A stretch of DNA of 64,000 bases from assembly GCA_963813415.1 (NCBI GenBank), contig CAWEYW010000010.1:62001-126000 (forward strand), in the 5' to 3' direction. The notes below the pieces were generated by a model. The model was not told the DNA's origin. It did no database searches and saw only the letters and a program-made list of their open reading frames with translations. The position numbers and the translations under genes were made by a program. The DNA comes from CAIWHR01 sp963813415. Its GTDB lineage: Bacteria > Pseudomonadota > Gammaproteobacteria > Burkholderiales > Casimicrobiaceae. This document shows positions 52,121-62,073 of this stretch, one piece after another (the stretch's first letter is position 1; every line of letters begins with the position of its first letter).

Positions 52121-53040
52121 ACCTGGGTCAGCCACTCCTGATGCAGCGGATTGCGTCCGCTCACCGTGTCGAAGAAGAGCGTCTGCAGGCGCGCGGTCAC
52201 GGGACCGCGGTGACCCGGTCCGATCTGGCGATTGTCGAGCTCGCGGATCGGCGTGATCTCCGCGGCCGTGCCGGTGAAGAAGGCTTCCTCGGCGCAATAC
52301 ACTTCATCGCGGGTGATGCGGCGCTCGATCACCGGAATGCCGAGATCGCGCGCGAGCGTGAACACGGTGTCACGCGTGACTCCGCGCAACGCCCCCGACG
52401 ACAGATCGGGCGTATGCAACTCGCCGCGGTCGACGATGAAGATGTTCTCGCCCGAGCCTTCCGACACGTAACCCTGCGGATCGAGGAGCATCGCCTCGTC
52501 GTAACCGTCGTGGGTCGCTTCCTGATTGGCGAGGATGCTGTTGAGGTAGTTCGCGCAAGCTTTCGCACCCGTCATCGTGATGTTCACGTGATGGCGCGTG
52601 AACGAGGACGTCTTGACGCGAATGCCGCGCTCGAGGCCTTCGGTGCCGAGGTAGGCGCCCCAGGGCCACGCGGCGATCGCCACGCGCACGGGGTTGGACT
52701 TCGCCGCCACGCCCATGGCCACCGAGCCGTAGAAGGCGATCGGGCGCAGATAGCAGGACTGCAGCTTGTTGTCGCGCACGCACGCGATCTGCGCGGCGTC
52801 GATCTCCTCCGGCGTGAACGGGATCTTCATGCCGAAGATGTGCGCGGACCGGAAGAGGCGCGCGGTGTGGTCGTGCATGCGGAAGATCGCGGGGCCGCGC
52901 GCCGTTTCGTAGGCGCGGACGCCCTCGAACACGCCCATGCCGTAGTGCAGGGTGTGAGTGAGCACGTGGGTGGTGGCCTCGCGCCACGGCACCATCTTGC
53001 CGTCGTACCAGATGAATCCGTCGCGGTCAGCCATCGACAT
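52117..53040 (-). CDS. ilvE: Branched-chain amino acid aminotransferase
   Basis: Class IV PLP aminotransferase of 307 residues, last step of Ile, Val and Leu synthesis. DRDGFIWYDGKMVPWREATT leads into THTLHYGMGVFEGVRAYE; the PLP lysine is in MTGAKACANYLNSILANQEA at about residue 160, and EGSGENIFIVDRG and FFTGTAAEITPI complete the pocket. The ATG at 53,040 has GAGGAGAAG just upstream; a longer open frame to 53,172 lacks homology and would run through the operator palindrome. Confidence 0.95.
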   Translation of the reverse strand: MSMADRDGFIWYDGKMVPWREATTHVLTHTLHYGMGVFEGVRAYETARGPAIFRMHDHTARLFRSAHIFGMKIPFTPEEIDAAQIACVRDNKLQSCYLRPIAFYGSVAMGVAAKSNPVRVAIAAWPWGAYLGTEGLERGIRVKTSSFTRHHVNITMTGAKACANYLNSILANQEATHDGYDEAMLLDPQGYVSEGSGENIFIVDRGELHTPDLSSGALRGVTRDTVFTLARDLGIPVIERRITRDEVYCAEEAFFTGTAAEITPIRELDNRQIGPGHRGPVTARLQTLFFDTVSGRNPLHQEWLTQV

Positions 53041-53162
53041 GGCTTCTTCTCCTCGCGCAAAGCGCAATTTTAGCCGATAACGACGCCCGCCCCGGGGCAG
53101 CCGCGCCAGGATGGCGCACCGCATCTCCGTGGGGTGTTCCCTACAACCGCGGCGTCGGTCAC

Positions 53163-53187
53163 AATAGGTCATGGTCCATGACCTATT
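53163..53187. promoter_or_regulatory. Perfect 25-bp palindrome, candidate MarR operator
   Basis: AATAGGTCATGG (53,163-53,174), one T, and CCATGACCTATT (53,176-53,187) are exact inverted repeats. They lie between divergent ilvE and the marR-type gene, about 35 bp before the latter's start, where an autoregulatory MarR site is expected. Confidence 0.68.
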
Positions 53188-53222
53188 CGGCGACTTTAGG
53201 AAAGCCGCGGAGGAAAGTCAAT

Positions 53223-53750
53223 ATGGTTGACTCAACACGCGCCCGGGCGCTCGGCACGGCCGTCGAGCTGATGCACTTCGCTTACCGGGCGATGATCGCC
53301 GGACCGGACGCGATCCTCGCCCGGCGCGGGCTGACCCGCGTGCATCACCGCATCCTGTATTTCGTCGCGCGGATGCCCGGCGAGAGCGTGAACACCCTTC
53401 TGCGTACCCTCGGCGTGACCAAGCAGGCGCTGAACGGTCCCCTGCGCACGCTGTACCAGCAGGGCCTGCTGACGTTCGAGCGCAGCAGCCAGGACGGCCG
53501 GGTGAAGCGGCTGCAGCTCACCGCAACGGGACGGCGGCTCGAGCGCCGGCTGGCGGCGCTGCAGCAAGCCTATTTTGCCGACGCATTCGCTGCCGCAGGG
53601 GCGCAGGCGGAAGCCGGGTGGCGCGCGGCGATGCAGGTGCTCGCCGCGGTGGAGCTCGTCAAGGCCGGGCGCACGCTGCCTGGTATCGGGTCGGCCAGCC
53701 CGGCACCGCGCCGGCGTGCGCGAGCAGCGCCGCGCGTCCCGCGCGGCTAG
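53223..53750 (+). CDS. MarR-family transcriptional regulator
   Basis: Winged-helix regulator of 175 residues: FAYRAMIAGPDAILARRGLT, RVHHRILYFVARMPGESVNT, recognition helix LLRTLGVTKQALNGPLRTLY, wing SSQDGRVKRLQLTATGRRLE. The ATG at 53,223 is chosen because GGAGGA lies about 10 bases upstream; an earlier ATG at 53,178 lies inside the palindrome. The C-terminus is a basic Ala/Arg tail whose stop overlaps the convergent glnE stop. Ligand and targets unknown; ilvE is the obvious divergent neighbour. Confidence 0.88.
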   Translation: MVDSTRARALGTAVELMHFAYRAMIAGPDAILARRGLTRVHHRILYFVARMPGESVNTLLRTLGVTKQALNGPLRTLYQQGLLTFERSSQDGRVKRLQLTATGRRLERRLAALQQAYFADAFAAAGAQAEAGWRAAMQVLAAVELVKAGRTLPGIGSASPAPRRRARAAPRVPRG

Positions 53751-56467
53751 CGCCAGGCGCTCCCGAACACCTCCCGCCAGAGCGCATCGACCACGGTGCG
53801 TCGCGACGCCTCGTCGGCGGGGGCGACCCGCGCCTGGGCCGCGCCGGTGAGCCGCAGCTGATGCTGCAGACGACGGTAGTGACGATAGGCGTCGGCGGCA
53901 CCTGCAGCCACGCCGGCGCTGATCAGGCCCAGGCCGGCGCTGATCCCGAGCAGCGCGATGTTGCCGGCGTTGCGCGTCAACTCGCCGTGGCGGTGGGCAT
54001 GCGCGAGCACCAGGTATTGCACGCTGAATTCGACGTCGACCATCCCGCCCGGGTCGTGCTTGAGATCGAACAGCGCGGTGGGATTCGGATGACCCGCATG
54101 CAGCTTGCGCCGCATGGTGACGACCTCGTCGCGCAGGTGATCCCGATCGCGCTCCTGGCGCAGCAGCGCGACGCGCTCCTCCTCGAAGGCCGCCCCGAGC
54201 GCGGTATCGCCGGCGACGAAACGGGCGCGGGTCAGCGCCTGATGCTCCCACGTCCAGGCGTGCTCGCGCTGGTAGCGCTGGAATCCGGCCCACGACGAGA
54301 CGACGAGGCCGGCAGCGCCATCGGGCCGCAGCCGCAGGTCTGTCTCGTAGAGATTCCCCGCAGGCGTCGTGCTGGTCAGCCAGGTGACGAGGCGCCGCGC
54401 GAGCCGGGTGTAGAGCTCGACCGCGCGCTCCTCCCCACCCTGGTACAGGAAGACCAGATCGAGGTCGGAGGCATACCCGAGCTCCTTGCCGCCAAGCTTG
54501 CCGTAGCCGATCACGGCGAATTCCGGTGCCGGCGCATCGGCCCCTGCCACCTGCCTCCAGACTTCGCGCAGCGCGGCGGCGATGATGATGTCGGCGAGCG
54601 CCGTCAGATGATCGGCGAGACGCTCGACGGTCAGCATGCCGGCCAGGTCCTGCGCGAGCAGGCGGAATGACTGTGCGTGCTGGAAATGCCGCAGGGCATC
54701 CATCTGCCGCTCGGCGTCGCCCGCAAATCCGGCGAGGATGCGGTCGAGTTCGCGCCGCCACGCCTCCCAGTCGGGCTCCGCGAGCAGGACCCGCGCGTCG
54801 AGCAGCTCGTCCAGCAGGATCGGATGACGGGTGAGGTAATCGGCGGCCCACGCCGACGCGTTCATGAGATGGCCGAGTCGGGGCAGGAGCGGTGGATGCT
54901 CGATCAGCAGAGCGAGATACGCACTGCGCCGGCTCACAGCCTCGAGCAGGGCGAGGAGACGCATGAACAGCGTCTGGGCGTCGGCCGCATCCTCGTGGCT
55001 GGCGACATCGAGAAGCTTCGGGATCAGCGCGTCGAAACGATCGCGCGACAGGGCCGGAAGCTGGAGGTAGCGGGCACTTTCCCGGACTCGCCCGAGCGTC
55101 GCGCGCAGGCCGGCCGCATCCTTGAAACCGCCGGCCGCCAGGAGCGCGTCGGCAGCGTCGCTGGCCAGCTCGTCGCGCCATAGTGCCGCGAAAGGTGATC
55201 CGTCATCGGGGGACGACGGGGCACCGCCATCACTGGTTGCACGCGCGGCTTCGGGCGTCGCGAAAATCGACGCGAAATGGGTGCCGACCTCCCTGCGGTG
55301 GGCAGCCAGCGCAGCCTCGAACGCTGCGCTGGCCGGGAAGCCCATGGCATGCGCAAGCGCGCCGCGCTCGTCGGGCGTGTCAGGGAGCACCTGCGTCTGC
55401 TGATCGTCGCGGTACTGCAGGCGGTGCTCGAGGTTGCGCAGGAACACGTAGGCGTCGCGCAGCGGCTGCACGGCAGCCTCGGGCAGCAGACTCCGCGCGG
55501 CGATCGCGTCGAGAGCCGGGAGCGTGCCGCGCACGCGAAGGTCATGATCGCGGCCGCCACGCACGAGCTGTACCGCCTGCACCGTGAACTCGATCTCCCG
55601 GATGCCTCCGGGCCCGAGCTTGATGTTGGTCGCGTAGTCGCGGCGGCGCGCCTGCTCGCGGATCTGGCGGTGGATGTCGCGCAGCCCCTCGTACGCATCG
55701 AAGTCGAGATACTTGCGGAAGACGAACGGCGTGACGCTATCCGCGAGCTCGTCGTCCGCGGCGCCGGTCAGCGCGCGCGCCTTGAGCCACGCATAGCGCT
55801 CCCATGCGCGACCCTGGGTGACGAGGTATTGCTCGAGTGCAGCGAAGGACACGGCCAGCGGACCGCTCTCGCCGTAGGGACGCAGGCGCATGTCGACGCG
55901 AAACACGTAGCCGTCGGCGGTCAGTTCCTGCAGGGCGGCGATGACGCGCCGGCCGAGGCGCTCGAAGAACTCGCGATGCGACAGTGGCCTCGGTCCGCCC
56001 GTCTCCCCTTCCTCGGGATAGAGGAACACGAGATCCACGTCGGATGAAACATTGAGCTCACTGCCGCCGAGCTTGCCCATCCCCACCACGAGCAGGCCTT
56101 GCTCGCGCCCGTCCTCGCGGCGTGGCATGCCGTGCTGGGCCGCGAGTGCGCGCTGATGGAAATCCACGGCGGTGCCGATCGTGCGCTCGGCGAGGGTGGT
56201 GACCGCGGCGCACACCTCGAGCAGATCGGCGCGTTGCGTCAGGTCGCGAGCGATGGTGTGCAGCAGCACGCGTCGGCGAAGATGCCGCAGCGCGGCGGCG
56301 AGTGCGTTGGCGTCGTCGCCCCGCGCGGTGTCCGCCAGGTTCGCCGCGGCATCAGCCCACGGGAAGGGCGCGGTCAGGGTGTCGCGCAGCCATGCCGCAT
56401 CGGCCGGATGTGCCGCGAGCGCACGCGAAGCGTACCGGCTGAACTGCAGGTCGGTGGGTAAGTCCAT
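53747..56467 (-). CDS. glnE: Bifunctional glutamine synthetase adenylyltransferase/deadenylase
   Basis: GlnE of 906 residues, slightly short at the N-terminus compared with ~950. It has the two nucleotidyltransferase halves that remove and add AMP on glutamine synthetase in response to PII and glutamine. The first is at about 129-150 (GMGKLGGSEL, SSDVDLVFLY), the second at about 650-672 (GYGKLGGKELGYASDLDLVF), each followed by a helical domain (VFRVDMRLRPYGESGPLAVS; ETDLRLRPDGAAGLVVSSW). The PII partner glnB is 16 kb away. It is divergent from yhdP. Confidence 0.95.
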   Translation of the reverse strand: MDLPTDLQFSRYASRALAAHPADAAWLRDTLTAPFPWADAAANLADTARGDDANALAAALRHLRRRVLLHTIARDLTQRADLLEVCAAVTTLAERTIGTAVDFHQRALAAQHGMPRREDGREQGLLVVGMGKLGGSELNVSSDVDLVFLYPEEGETGGPRPLSHREFFERLGRRVIAALQELTADGYVFRVDMRLRPYGESGPLAVSFAALEQYLVTQGRAWERYAWLKARALTGAADDELADSVTPFVFRKYLDFDAYEGLRDIHRQIREQARRRDYATNIKLGPGGIREIEFTVQAVQLVRGGRDHDLRVRGTLPALDAIAARSLLPEAAVQPLRDAYVFLRNLEHRLQYRDDQQTQVLPDTPDERGALAHAMGFPASAAFEAALAAHRREVGTHFASIFATPEAARATSDGGAPSSPDDGSPFAALWRDELASDAADALLAAGGFKDAAGLRATLGRVRESARYLQLPALSRDRFDALIPKLLDVASHEDAADAQTLFMRLLALLEAVSRRSAYLALLIEHPPLLPRLGHLMNASAWAADYLTRHPILLDELLDARVLLAEPDWEAWRRELDRILAGFAGDAERQMDALRHFQHAQSFRLLAQDLAGMLTVERLADHLTALADIIIAAALREVWRQVAGADAPAPEFAVIGYGKLGGKELGYASDLDLVFLYQGGEERAVELYTRLARRLVTWLTSTTPAGNLYETDLRLRPDGAAGLVVSSWAGFQRYQREHAWTWEHQALTRARFVAGDTALGAAFEEERVALLRQERDRDHLRDEVVTMRRKLHAGHPNPTALFDLKHDPGGMVDVEFSVQYLVLAHAHRHGELTRNAGNIALLGISAGLGLISAGVAAGAADAYRHYRRLQHQLRLTGAAQARVAPADEASRRTVVDALWREVFGSAWR

Positions 56468-56601
56468 CGGGATGGTCGTGCGTTGTCGTGGTGCCGCCGC
56501 GGCTCGTGGAACGCGACTGCGCGTTGCTGCGCGCCGGCGTGCCGCCGCGCATCAGCGTCGCCGCGGAGGCTTCCGCTACAATGCCGCAGGAGTTGCCTAT
56601 T

Positions 56602-59600
56602 ATGCCTTTCGCGCGCGCGATCCTCCGCGCCCCCACTGCCGGCGTGGTCGCACTCGGACGCTTTGCGATCGCCGTATTGTGGGCCGCCGTGATCGGCGTT
56701 GGCATCTTCGCGCTGCTGCTGCTGCTCGTGCGGATGGTGGTCTTTCCGCACATCGAGCGCTACCGTGACGTGATCACCGGCGCCATCAGCGCGCAGGTGC
56801 ACCAGCCGGTCGCGCTCGACACGCTGACCACCGGCTGGGATGGCTGGAACCCGAAGCTCGTGATCGACGGATTCCGGATGGGCGGCACTGCGGTGCCAGG
56901 CGCGGCGCCGATCCTCGAATTGCCGCGCGTCGAGCTCACGATTTCCTGGACCTCGGTGCCGCTACTCGACCTGCGCCTGAAGCAGCTGCTGATCGAGAGT
57001 CCCCGCCTGGCCATTCGGCGCGACGCCAAAGGCATCGTCCATCTGGCGGGCATCGAGATCGACCCGGAGCAGCGTACCGATGATGCGGGGATCAGCGACT
57101 GGCTGTTGCGCCAGCGCGAGATCGTCGTGCGCAACGCCCTCATCACCTGGACCGACGAGCGGCGCAACGCACCGCAGCTGGTGCTCGATCGTGTGAACTT
57201 CCGCCTCGAGAGTCATTTCGGGCGGCGGCGTTTCGGACTCACCGGAAGCCCGCCGGCGGAGCTCGCGGCGCCCATCGATGTTCGGGGCGATCTCGTCGCG
57301 TCCTCGTTCCGCCAGTGGCAGCAGGCGTCCGGCCAGCTGTACGTTCGACTCGATTACGCCGACGTGGCGGCATGGCGCGAATGGCTGCCGCTGCCGGCCG
57401 AGATCGAGAGCGGCAAGGGTGCCTTGCGGGCGTGGTTCACGTTCGCCGACGGCGAAGCACGCGAAGTGATCGCCGATCTCGAGCTGGCGGATGTGCGCAC
57501 CCGCCTGGAATCCGATCTGCCGGAACTGGCCCTCACGCATGTCGCCGGCCGCGCCGGCTGGCGTTTCGCCCGGCCAACGCGCGAGGTCTTCTGCCGGGGA
57601 CTCGTCTTCACCACCGCCGAGGGCCTCAGCTTCGAGCCGACCAACCTGTCCGTGCTGCTGCATTCCGACGCGCAGGGCGCGCCGGAGAAAGGCCGCCTCG
57701 AATTCGATCGTCTGCAGCTCGCACCGTTGCAGGCGCTTGCGGGCCATCTGCCCCTGCCCGAACGCTGGCGCGCCGAGCTGCACGCCTTCGCCCCGCGCGG
57801 AACGGTAAGCCGGGGACTCCTGCAGTGGGAAGGCGCCCTCGACGCGCCGACGGCGTACGAGGCAAGCGGGGAGTTCGCGCAATTCGGCGTGGCGCCGCAT
57901 GGCGACTGGCCGGGCGTGACCAACCTGGCCGGATCACTCAAGGCCAGCGGGAAGGGCGGGGAACTGCGCCTGGCTTCGCACGATGCCCGCGTGGAGCTTC
58001 CCAACATCTTCGCGCAACCGGTTCCGCTCGAAACGGCGCGCGGCGACATCGTGTGGACGGTGGATGCGGACGGGCGCGTGTCGGTGCGCACGAAGGAGCT
58101 CAATTTCGCCAACGCGGACGTCGCGGGCAAGGTCCAGGCAACCTGGCGCGCACTGGAGCGCGGCCCGGGTGACATCGACCTCGAAGGGACGCTCAGCCGC
58201 GCCGCGGTGCCGGCGTTGCCACGCTATGTGCCGGTGTTCCTCAGTCCAGGGGTGCAGGGGTGGCTCGCCGCTGCCGTCAAGGCGGGCGCCGTCGATGAAG
58301 CGCACATCCGCCTGAAGGGCGATCTCGCGGGCTTCCCGTTTGCCGATGGCAAGGCCGGCCAGCTCGATGTGGTCGTCAAGGGCCGCAATTTCGGGCTCGC
58401 GTATGCCGAAGGCTGGCCTGCGCTGTCTGGCATCGATGGCGAACTGCACGTGCAGGGCGCAGCGCTGCGTGTGGTGTCGACGCGGGCCAGCGTGTACGGC
58501 GTGCAGCTCGGCAAGGTGACGGCGAGCATTCCCGACCTGCGAGTACCGATAATCGACGTGCAGGGCGATGCCGCCGGCCCCGCGCGAGACTTCCTCCGGT
58601 TCATCGAGGAAAGCCCGGTCGCGGAATGGATCGGGCACTTCACCCGCGGGGCGGAAGCCAGTGGCGATGGCCGGCTCGCCCTCAAGCTCGCGCTGCCCTT
58701 GCGCGAGCGCGACAAGTATCAGGTCAGCGGGAACTTCACCTTCGGCAACAACCAGCTGAAGCTCGCTGGAGTGCCTGCCCTTGCGGGGGTGAACGGCCAG
58801 GTGGCATTCACGGAACGGGACCTCCATGCACGCGACATAACCGGCGAAGCGCTCGGCGGTCCCGTGCGCATGTCGGTGACCACCGGCGACGGGCACGTTC
58901 GCGTGGCTGCCAGCGGCAATACGAGCGTGCAGGCTGTCAGCCGCGAATTTCCCTTTCCGTTTGCCGAGTACGCCACCGGCGCCGCGGACTGGACCTTCGC
59001 CATGGACGTCGCCGGCGATACCTCCACGTGGGCCGTCGAGAGCCCGCTCAAGGGCGTCCGGATCGATCTGCCGCCACCCCTGCGCAAGGCGGCCGCGGAC
59101 ACCCTTGCGGTGCGGGTCGAACGCCGGCCCGGGCCCGCCAATGGCGACGAGGACACGCTCAGCGGTCATCTCGGCGACGTGGCGCAGTGGTCCGCGCACC
59201 GGCGCGCTGACAAAGGCAATGCCCGGGTCGATCGGGCGCTGCTGGTACTAGGCAGGACGGGGCAACCGGTGACCGCGCTGCCCACGCAGCCCGGGCTCTG
59301 GGTGCGCGCCGCATTGCCGGAACTCGATATCGACCAGTGGCTCGCCCTGCGACGTCCCCCGAGCGGCGATTCGCCAGGGACCGACACGCTCACGCTCCGT
59401 GGCATCGACCTCGATGTCGCGAGCATGACGGCATTCGGCCGCGACTTCACGGCGCTCAAGGTGAATGGCCGTCACGCCCAGGACGACTGGGTGCTCGACC
59501 TCGCCGGACAGGAAGTGGCCGGGCGCGCCACATGGTCCGGGCGCAGCGAGCAGTGGCCGAATGGACGGGTCGTTGCGCGCCTGAGTCGCCTTGCGCCGCC

Positions 59601-60513
59601 TCCCGCCAAGCCGGTCGACGGCGCTGCCGCGACGGCGGCGGACGCGGGGGCCAGCGCCTGGCCGGAGCTCGACATCGCGACCGAAACGTTCCAATCCAAA
59701 GGGCGCGAGCTCGGCCGCATGGAGCTTCTCGCACAGCCGCGCGGCGGTGAGTGGCACATCGAGCGGCTCAGCATCGCGAACGACACCGGCAGGATGGACG
59801 CGAGCGGCGCATGGCGGGCGGGCGGCCGGCCCGAGGAGACGCGCCTGGACGTCGCGCTTGACGTGAAGGATGCCGGCGGCTTTCTCGCGCGCTTCGGTCA
59901 CCCGGGCGCATTGCAGGGCGCACCCACCAAGATCACCGGGCAGCTCGGATGGGCAGGCGATCCGAGCGAGTTCGACTACCCCACCTTGTCCGGTCAGCTG
60001 CGCATCGAGGTTGGCAGCGGCCGCTTCATGAAGATCGAGCCCGGCATCGGCAAGCTGCTCGGCGTGCTTTCGCTGCAGGCGCTGCCGCGCCGCATTTCGC
60101 TCGATTTCCGCGATGTGTTCAGCGAAGGCTTCACGTTCGACCGGGTCACGGGGACGGTAGCCATCGCGCGCGGCGTGATGAGCACGAGCGATTTGCGCCT
60201 TGCCGGACCGTCCGCCCAGGTTGCCATTGCCGGCGATGTCGATCTCGCGCAGGAAACGCAACAGCTGCGGGTGCGCGTGCAGCCGACGTTGAGCGCGGGC
60301 GTGTCCGCCGGGGCCGCGTTGCTGTTTCTCGCCAACCCCGTGGTCGGCGCCGCGATCGGCGCAGGCTCGCTGCTCGCCCAGAAAGCGCTGCGCGATCCGA
60401 TCGAGCAGATGTTCAGCTACGAGTACTCGATCAGCGGCAGCTGGTCCGACCCGCACGTCACGCGTGGCTCGACGGCGCGCATCGCGGGCCCCATCGAATC
60501 ATCGACCAAGTGA
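56602..60513 (+). CDS. yhdP: YhdP-type AsmA-like envelope protein
   Basis: Very large protein of 1303 residues of the YhdP family (DUF3971 and AsmA-like C-terminus), thought to form a periplasmic beta-groove bridge moving phospholipids between membranes. One transmembrane helix is near the start (FAIAVLWAAVIGVGIFALLL); the rest is repetitive beta-rich with TGWDGWNPKLVIDGFRM, AVPALPRYVPVFLSPGVQGW and the C-terminal GSGRFMKIEPGIGKLLGVLS. AGGAG lies 9 bases before the ATG at 56,602; TACAAT at 56,577-56,582 could be its -10 box. The glnE-yhdP-nit order is betaproteobacterial. Confidence 0.93.
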   Translation: MPFARAILRAPTAGVVALGRFAIAVLWAAVIGVGIFALLLLLVRMVVFPHIERYRDVITGAISAQVHQPVALDTLTTGWDGWNPKLVIDGFRMGGTAVPGAAPILELPRVELTISWTSVPLLDLRLKQLLIESPRLAIRRDAKGIVHLAGIEIDPEQRTDDAGISDWLLRQREIVVRNALITWTDERRNAPQLVLDRVNFRLESHFGRRRFGLTGSPPAELAAPIDVRGDLVASSFRQWQQASGQLYVRLDYADVAAWREWLPLPAEIESGKGALRAWFTFADGEAREVIADLELADVRTRLESDLPELALTHVAGRAGWRFARPTREVFCRGLVFTTAEGLSFEPTNLSVLLHSDAQGAPEKGRLEFDRLQLAPLQALAGHLPLPERWRAELHAFAPRGTVSRGLLQWEGALDAPTAYEASGEFAQFGVAPHGDWPGVTNLAGSLKASGKGGELRLASHDARVELPNIFAQPVPLETARGDIVWTVDADGRVSVRTKELNFANADVAGKVQATWRALERGPGDIDLEGTLSRAAVPALPRYVPVFLSPGVQGWLAAAVKAGAVDEAHIRLKGDLAGFPFADGKAGQLDVVVKGRNFGLAYAEGWPALSGIDGELHVQGAALRVVSTRASVYGVQLGKVTASIPDLRVPIIDVQGDAAGPARDFLRFIEESPVAEWIGHFTRGAEASGDGRLALKLALPLRERDKYQVSGNFTFGNNQLKLAGVPALAGVNGQVAFTERDLHARDITGEALGGPVRMSVTTGDGHVRVAASGNTSVQAVSREFPFPFAEYATGAADWTFAMDVAGDTSTWAVESPLKGVRIDLPPPLRKAAADTLAVRVERRPGPANGDEDTLSGHLGDVAQWSAHRRADKGNARVDRALLVLGRTGQPVTALPTQPGLWVRAALPELDIDQWLALRRPPSGDSPGTDTLTLRGIDLDVASMTAFGRDFTALKVNGRHAQDDWVLDLAGQEVAGRATWSGRSEQWPNGRVVARLSRLAPPPAKPVDGAAATAADAGASAWPELDIATETFQSKGRELGRMELLAQPRGGEWHIERLSIANDTGRMDASGAWRAGGRPEETRLDVALDVKDAGGFLARFGHPGALQGAPTKITGQLGWAGDPSEFDYPTLSGQLRIEVGSGRFMKIEPGIGKLLGVLSLQALPRRISLDFRDVFSEGFTFDRVTGTVAIARGVMSTSDLRLAGPSAQVAIAGDVDLAQETQQLRVRVQPTLSAGVSAGAALLFLANPVVGAAIGAGSLLAQKALRDPIEQMFSYEYSISGSWSDPHVTRGSTARIAGPIESSTK

Positions 60514-60518
60514 ATGCC

Positions 60519-61346
60519 ATGAACGAATCCGCTTCCCCCGCGCAATTGCTGCGCGTTGCCGCCGTGCAGATGATCTCCGGCAGCCATGTCGACCAGAATC
60601 TGGAGCAAGCGCGGCCGCTGATCGCCGAGGCGGTCGGGAAGGGCGCGCGGCTCGTCCTGCTGCCGGAGTATTTCGGCGTGCTCGGCGCGCGCGCCACGGA
60701 CAAGGTACTGGCGCGCGAATATGAAGGCAGTGGTCCGCAGCAGGACTTCCTTGCCGGCGAAGCACGGCGCCACCGCATCTGGCTGATCGGCGGCACCGTG
60801 CCGCTGGCCTGCGAGGACCCGACTCGGGTGCGTAGCGCTTGTGTTGTCTATGGGCCCGATGGCGAGCGCATCGCTCGCTACGACAAGATCCATCTGTTCG
60901 CCTTTGCCCGCGGCGAGGAGCGCTACGACGAAGGGCGCACGATCGAGCCGGGCACCGCCCGCGGCGCCTTCGACGCGCCGTGCGGTCGCGTCGGTCTTTC
61001 GGTGTGCTACGACCTGCGTTTTCCCGAGTTGTATCGCGGCATGGGCGAGCTTGCATTGCTCCTCGCGCCCTCGGCGTTCACTGCCACGACCGGCGCGGCG
61101 CATTGGCATCTGCTGCTGCGCACCCGGGCGGTCGAGAACCAGTGCTACGTGCTCGCGGCGGCGCAGGGCGGACTCCATCCGAACGGGCGGCGCACCTACG
61201 GTCATTCGATGTTGATCGATCCCTGGGGCGAGATCATGGACGAGATCGCCGAGGGACCCGGTGTGGTCGTCGGCGACGTCGATCCGGCGCGCATTGCGGA
61301 CGTGCGGGCGCAGCTGCCGGCGCTCGCGCATCGCGTGTTCGCCTAA
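60519..61346 (+). CDS. Nit-type carbon-nitrogen hydrolase (deaminated glutathione amidase-like)
   Basis: Nitrilase-superfamily amidase of 275 residues. The catalytic triad is visible: Glu in LLLPEYFGVLG (about residue 49), Lys in RYDKIHLFAFARG (about 124) and Cys in LSVCYDLRFPELYRGMG (about 165). The branch next to yhdP corresponds to Nit1/YbeM, which hydrolyses deaminated glutathione, though omega-amidase activity is possible. The ATG is 5 bp after the yhdP stop and the stop overlaps the convergent Smr gene stop. Confidence 0.92.
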   Translation: MNESASPAQLLRVAAVQMISGSHVDQNLEQARPLIAEAVGKGARLVLLPEYFGVLGARATDKVLAREYEGSGPQQDFLAGEARRHRIWLIGGTVPLACEDPTRVRSACVVYGPDGERIARYDKIHLFAFARGEERYDEGRTIEPGTARGAFDAPCGRVGLSVCYDLRFPELYRGMGELALLLAPSAFTATTGAAHWHLLLRTRAVENQCYVLAAAQGGLHPNGRRTYGHSMLIDPWGEIMDEIAEGPGVVVGDVDPARIADVRAQLPALAHRVFA

Positions 61347-62050
61347 CGCCCGCGCAGCAGGATCAGCACGGCGCCGCCGCCGCCGGCGTGCCGGGGCGCT
61401 TCGCTATAGGCGAGCACGTCATCCCAGTGGGCGAGCCACTTGCGCACCTTGCCCTTCAGCACCGGCTCGCGATTGGGTGAGGTCAGGCCCTTCCCGTGCA
61501 CCACCCGCACGCAGCGGTAGCCGCGCTGGCGCGCTTCGTACAGGAAGTCGGCGAGCACGTCGCGTGCTTCCTCGGTCGTGTAGCCGTGCAGGTCGAGCTC
61601 GCCCTGCAACGACCAGTGGCCGCGGCGCAGCTTGCCCAGCACATCGGTGCCGAGGCCCGGGCGGACGAAGGTCTGGCCGGCTTCGAGCTCCTGGCCGATC
61701 TCCCACGTGTGCGGAGCGGGATCGTTGCCGTATTTCGACGCGAGCAGCACTTCACGCTCGTCGGCGATGCGCTGGGCAGGAATGGGTGCCGGACGGGGTC
61801 GTTCGAGGCGCGCGCGGGTGGTCGGCGGCAGGCGGCGGACGTCGGCAAACGCCTGGGTGAGATCGATGTCGCCGTCGGCGTGCTTCGTGCCGGCGATGGC
61901 GCGTTTCGGCGACAACACGTGGTTCGCGCGCTGCGCCGTCGCCCTGGTGGTCGGCTTGGCGGCGTCGCTCGGCGGCACCCGGTCCGCATCGCGTGCCGCT
62001 TCGGCGCGCGCGGAGTCGAGCAGCCGCTTCAGGTCGTCGAGCTTCGCCAC
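61343..62050 (-). CDS. Smr-domain protein
   Basis: Protein of 235 residues with a C-terminal Smr domain (LDLHGYTTEEARDVLADFL, then VRVVHGKGLTSPNREPVLKG), found in MutS2 and in stand-alone nucleases and ribosome-rescue factors. The first ~100 residues are charged and unstructured, then ASKYGNDPAPHTWEIGQELE leads into the domain. I prefer the GTG at 62,050, preceded by GGGAGGG; a TTG at 62,077 overlapping trxB is open but lacks a binding site. Nuclease or RNA role is inferred from family. Confidence 0.88.
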   Translation of the reverse strand: MAKLDDLKRLLDSARAEAARDADRVPPSDAAKPTTRATAQRANHVLSPKRAIAGTKHADGDIDLTQAFADVRRLPPTTRARLERPRPAPIPAQRIADEREVLLASKYGNDPAPHTWEIGQELEAGQTFVRPGLGTDVLGKLRRGHWSLQGELDLHGYTTEEARDVLADFLYEARQRGYRCVRVVHGKGLTSPNREPVLKGKVRKWLAHWDDVLAYSEAPRHAGGGGAVLILLRGR

Positions 62051-62073
62051 GATGCCCTCCCGGAGCGTGCCGG

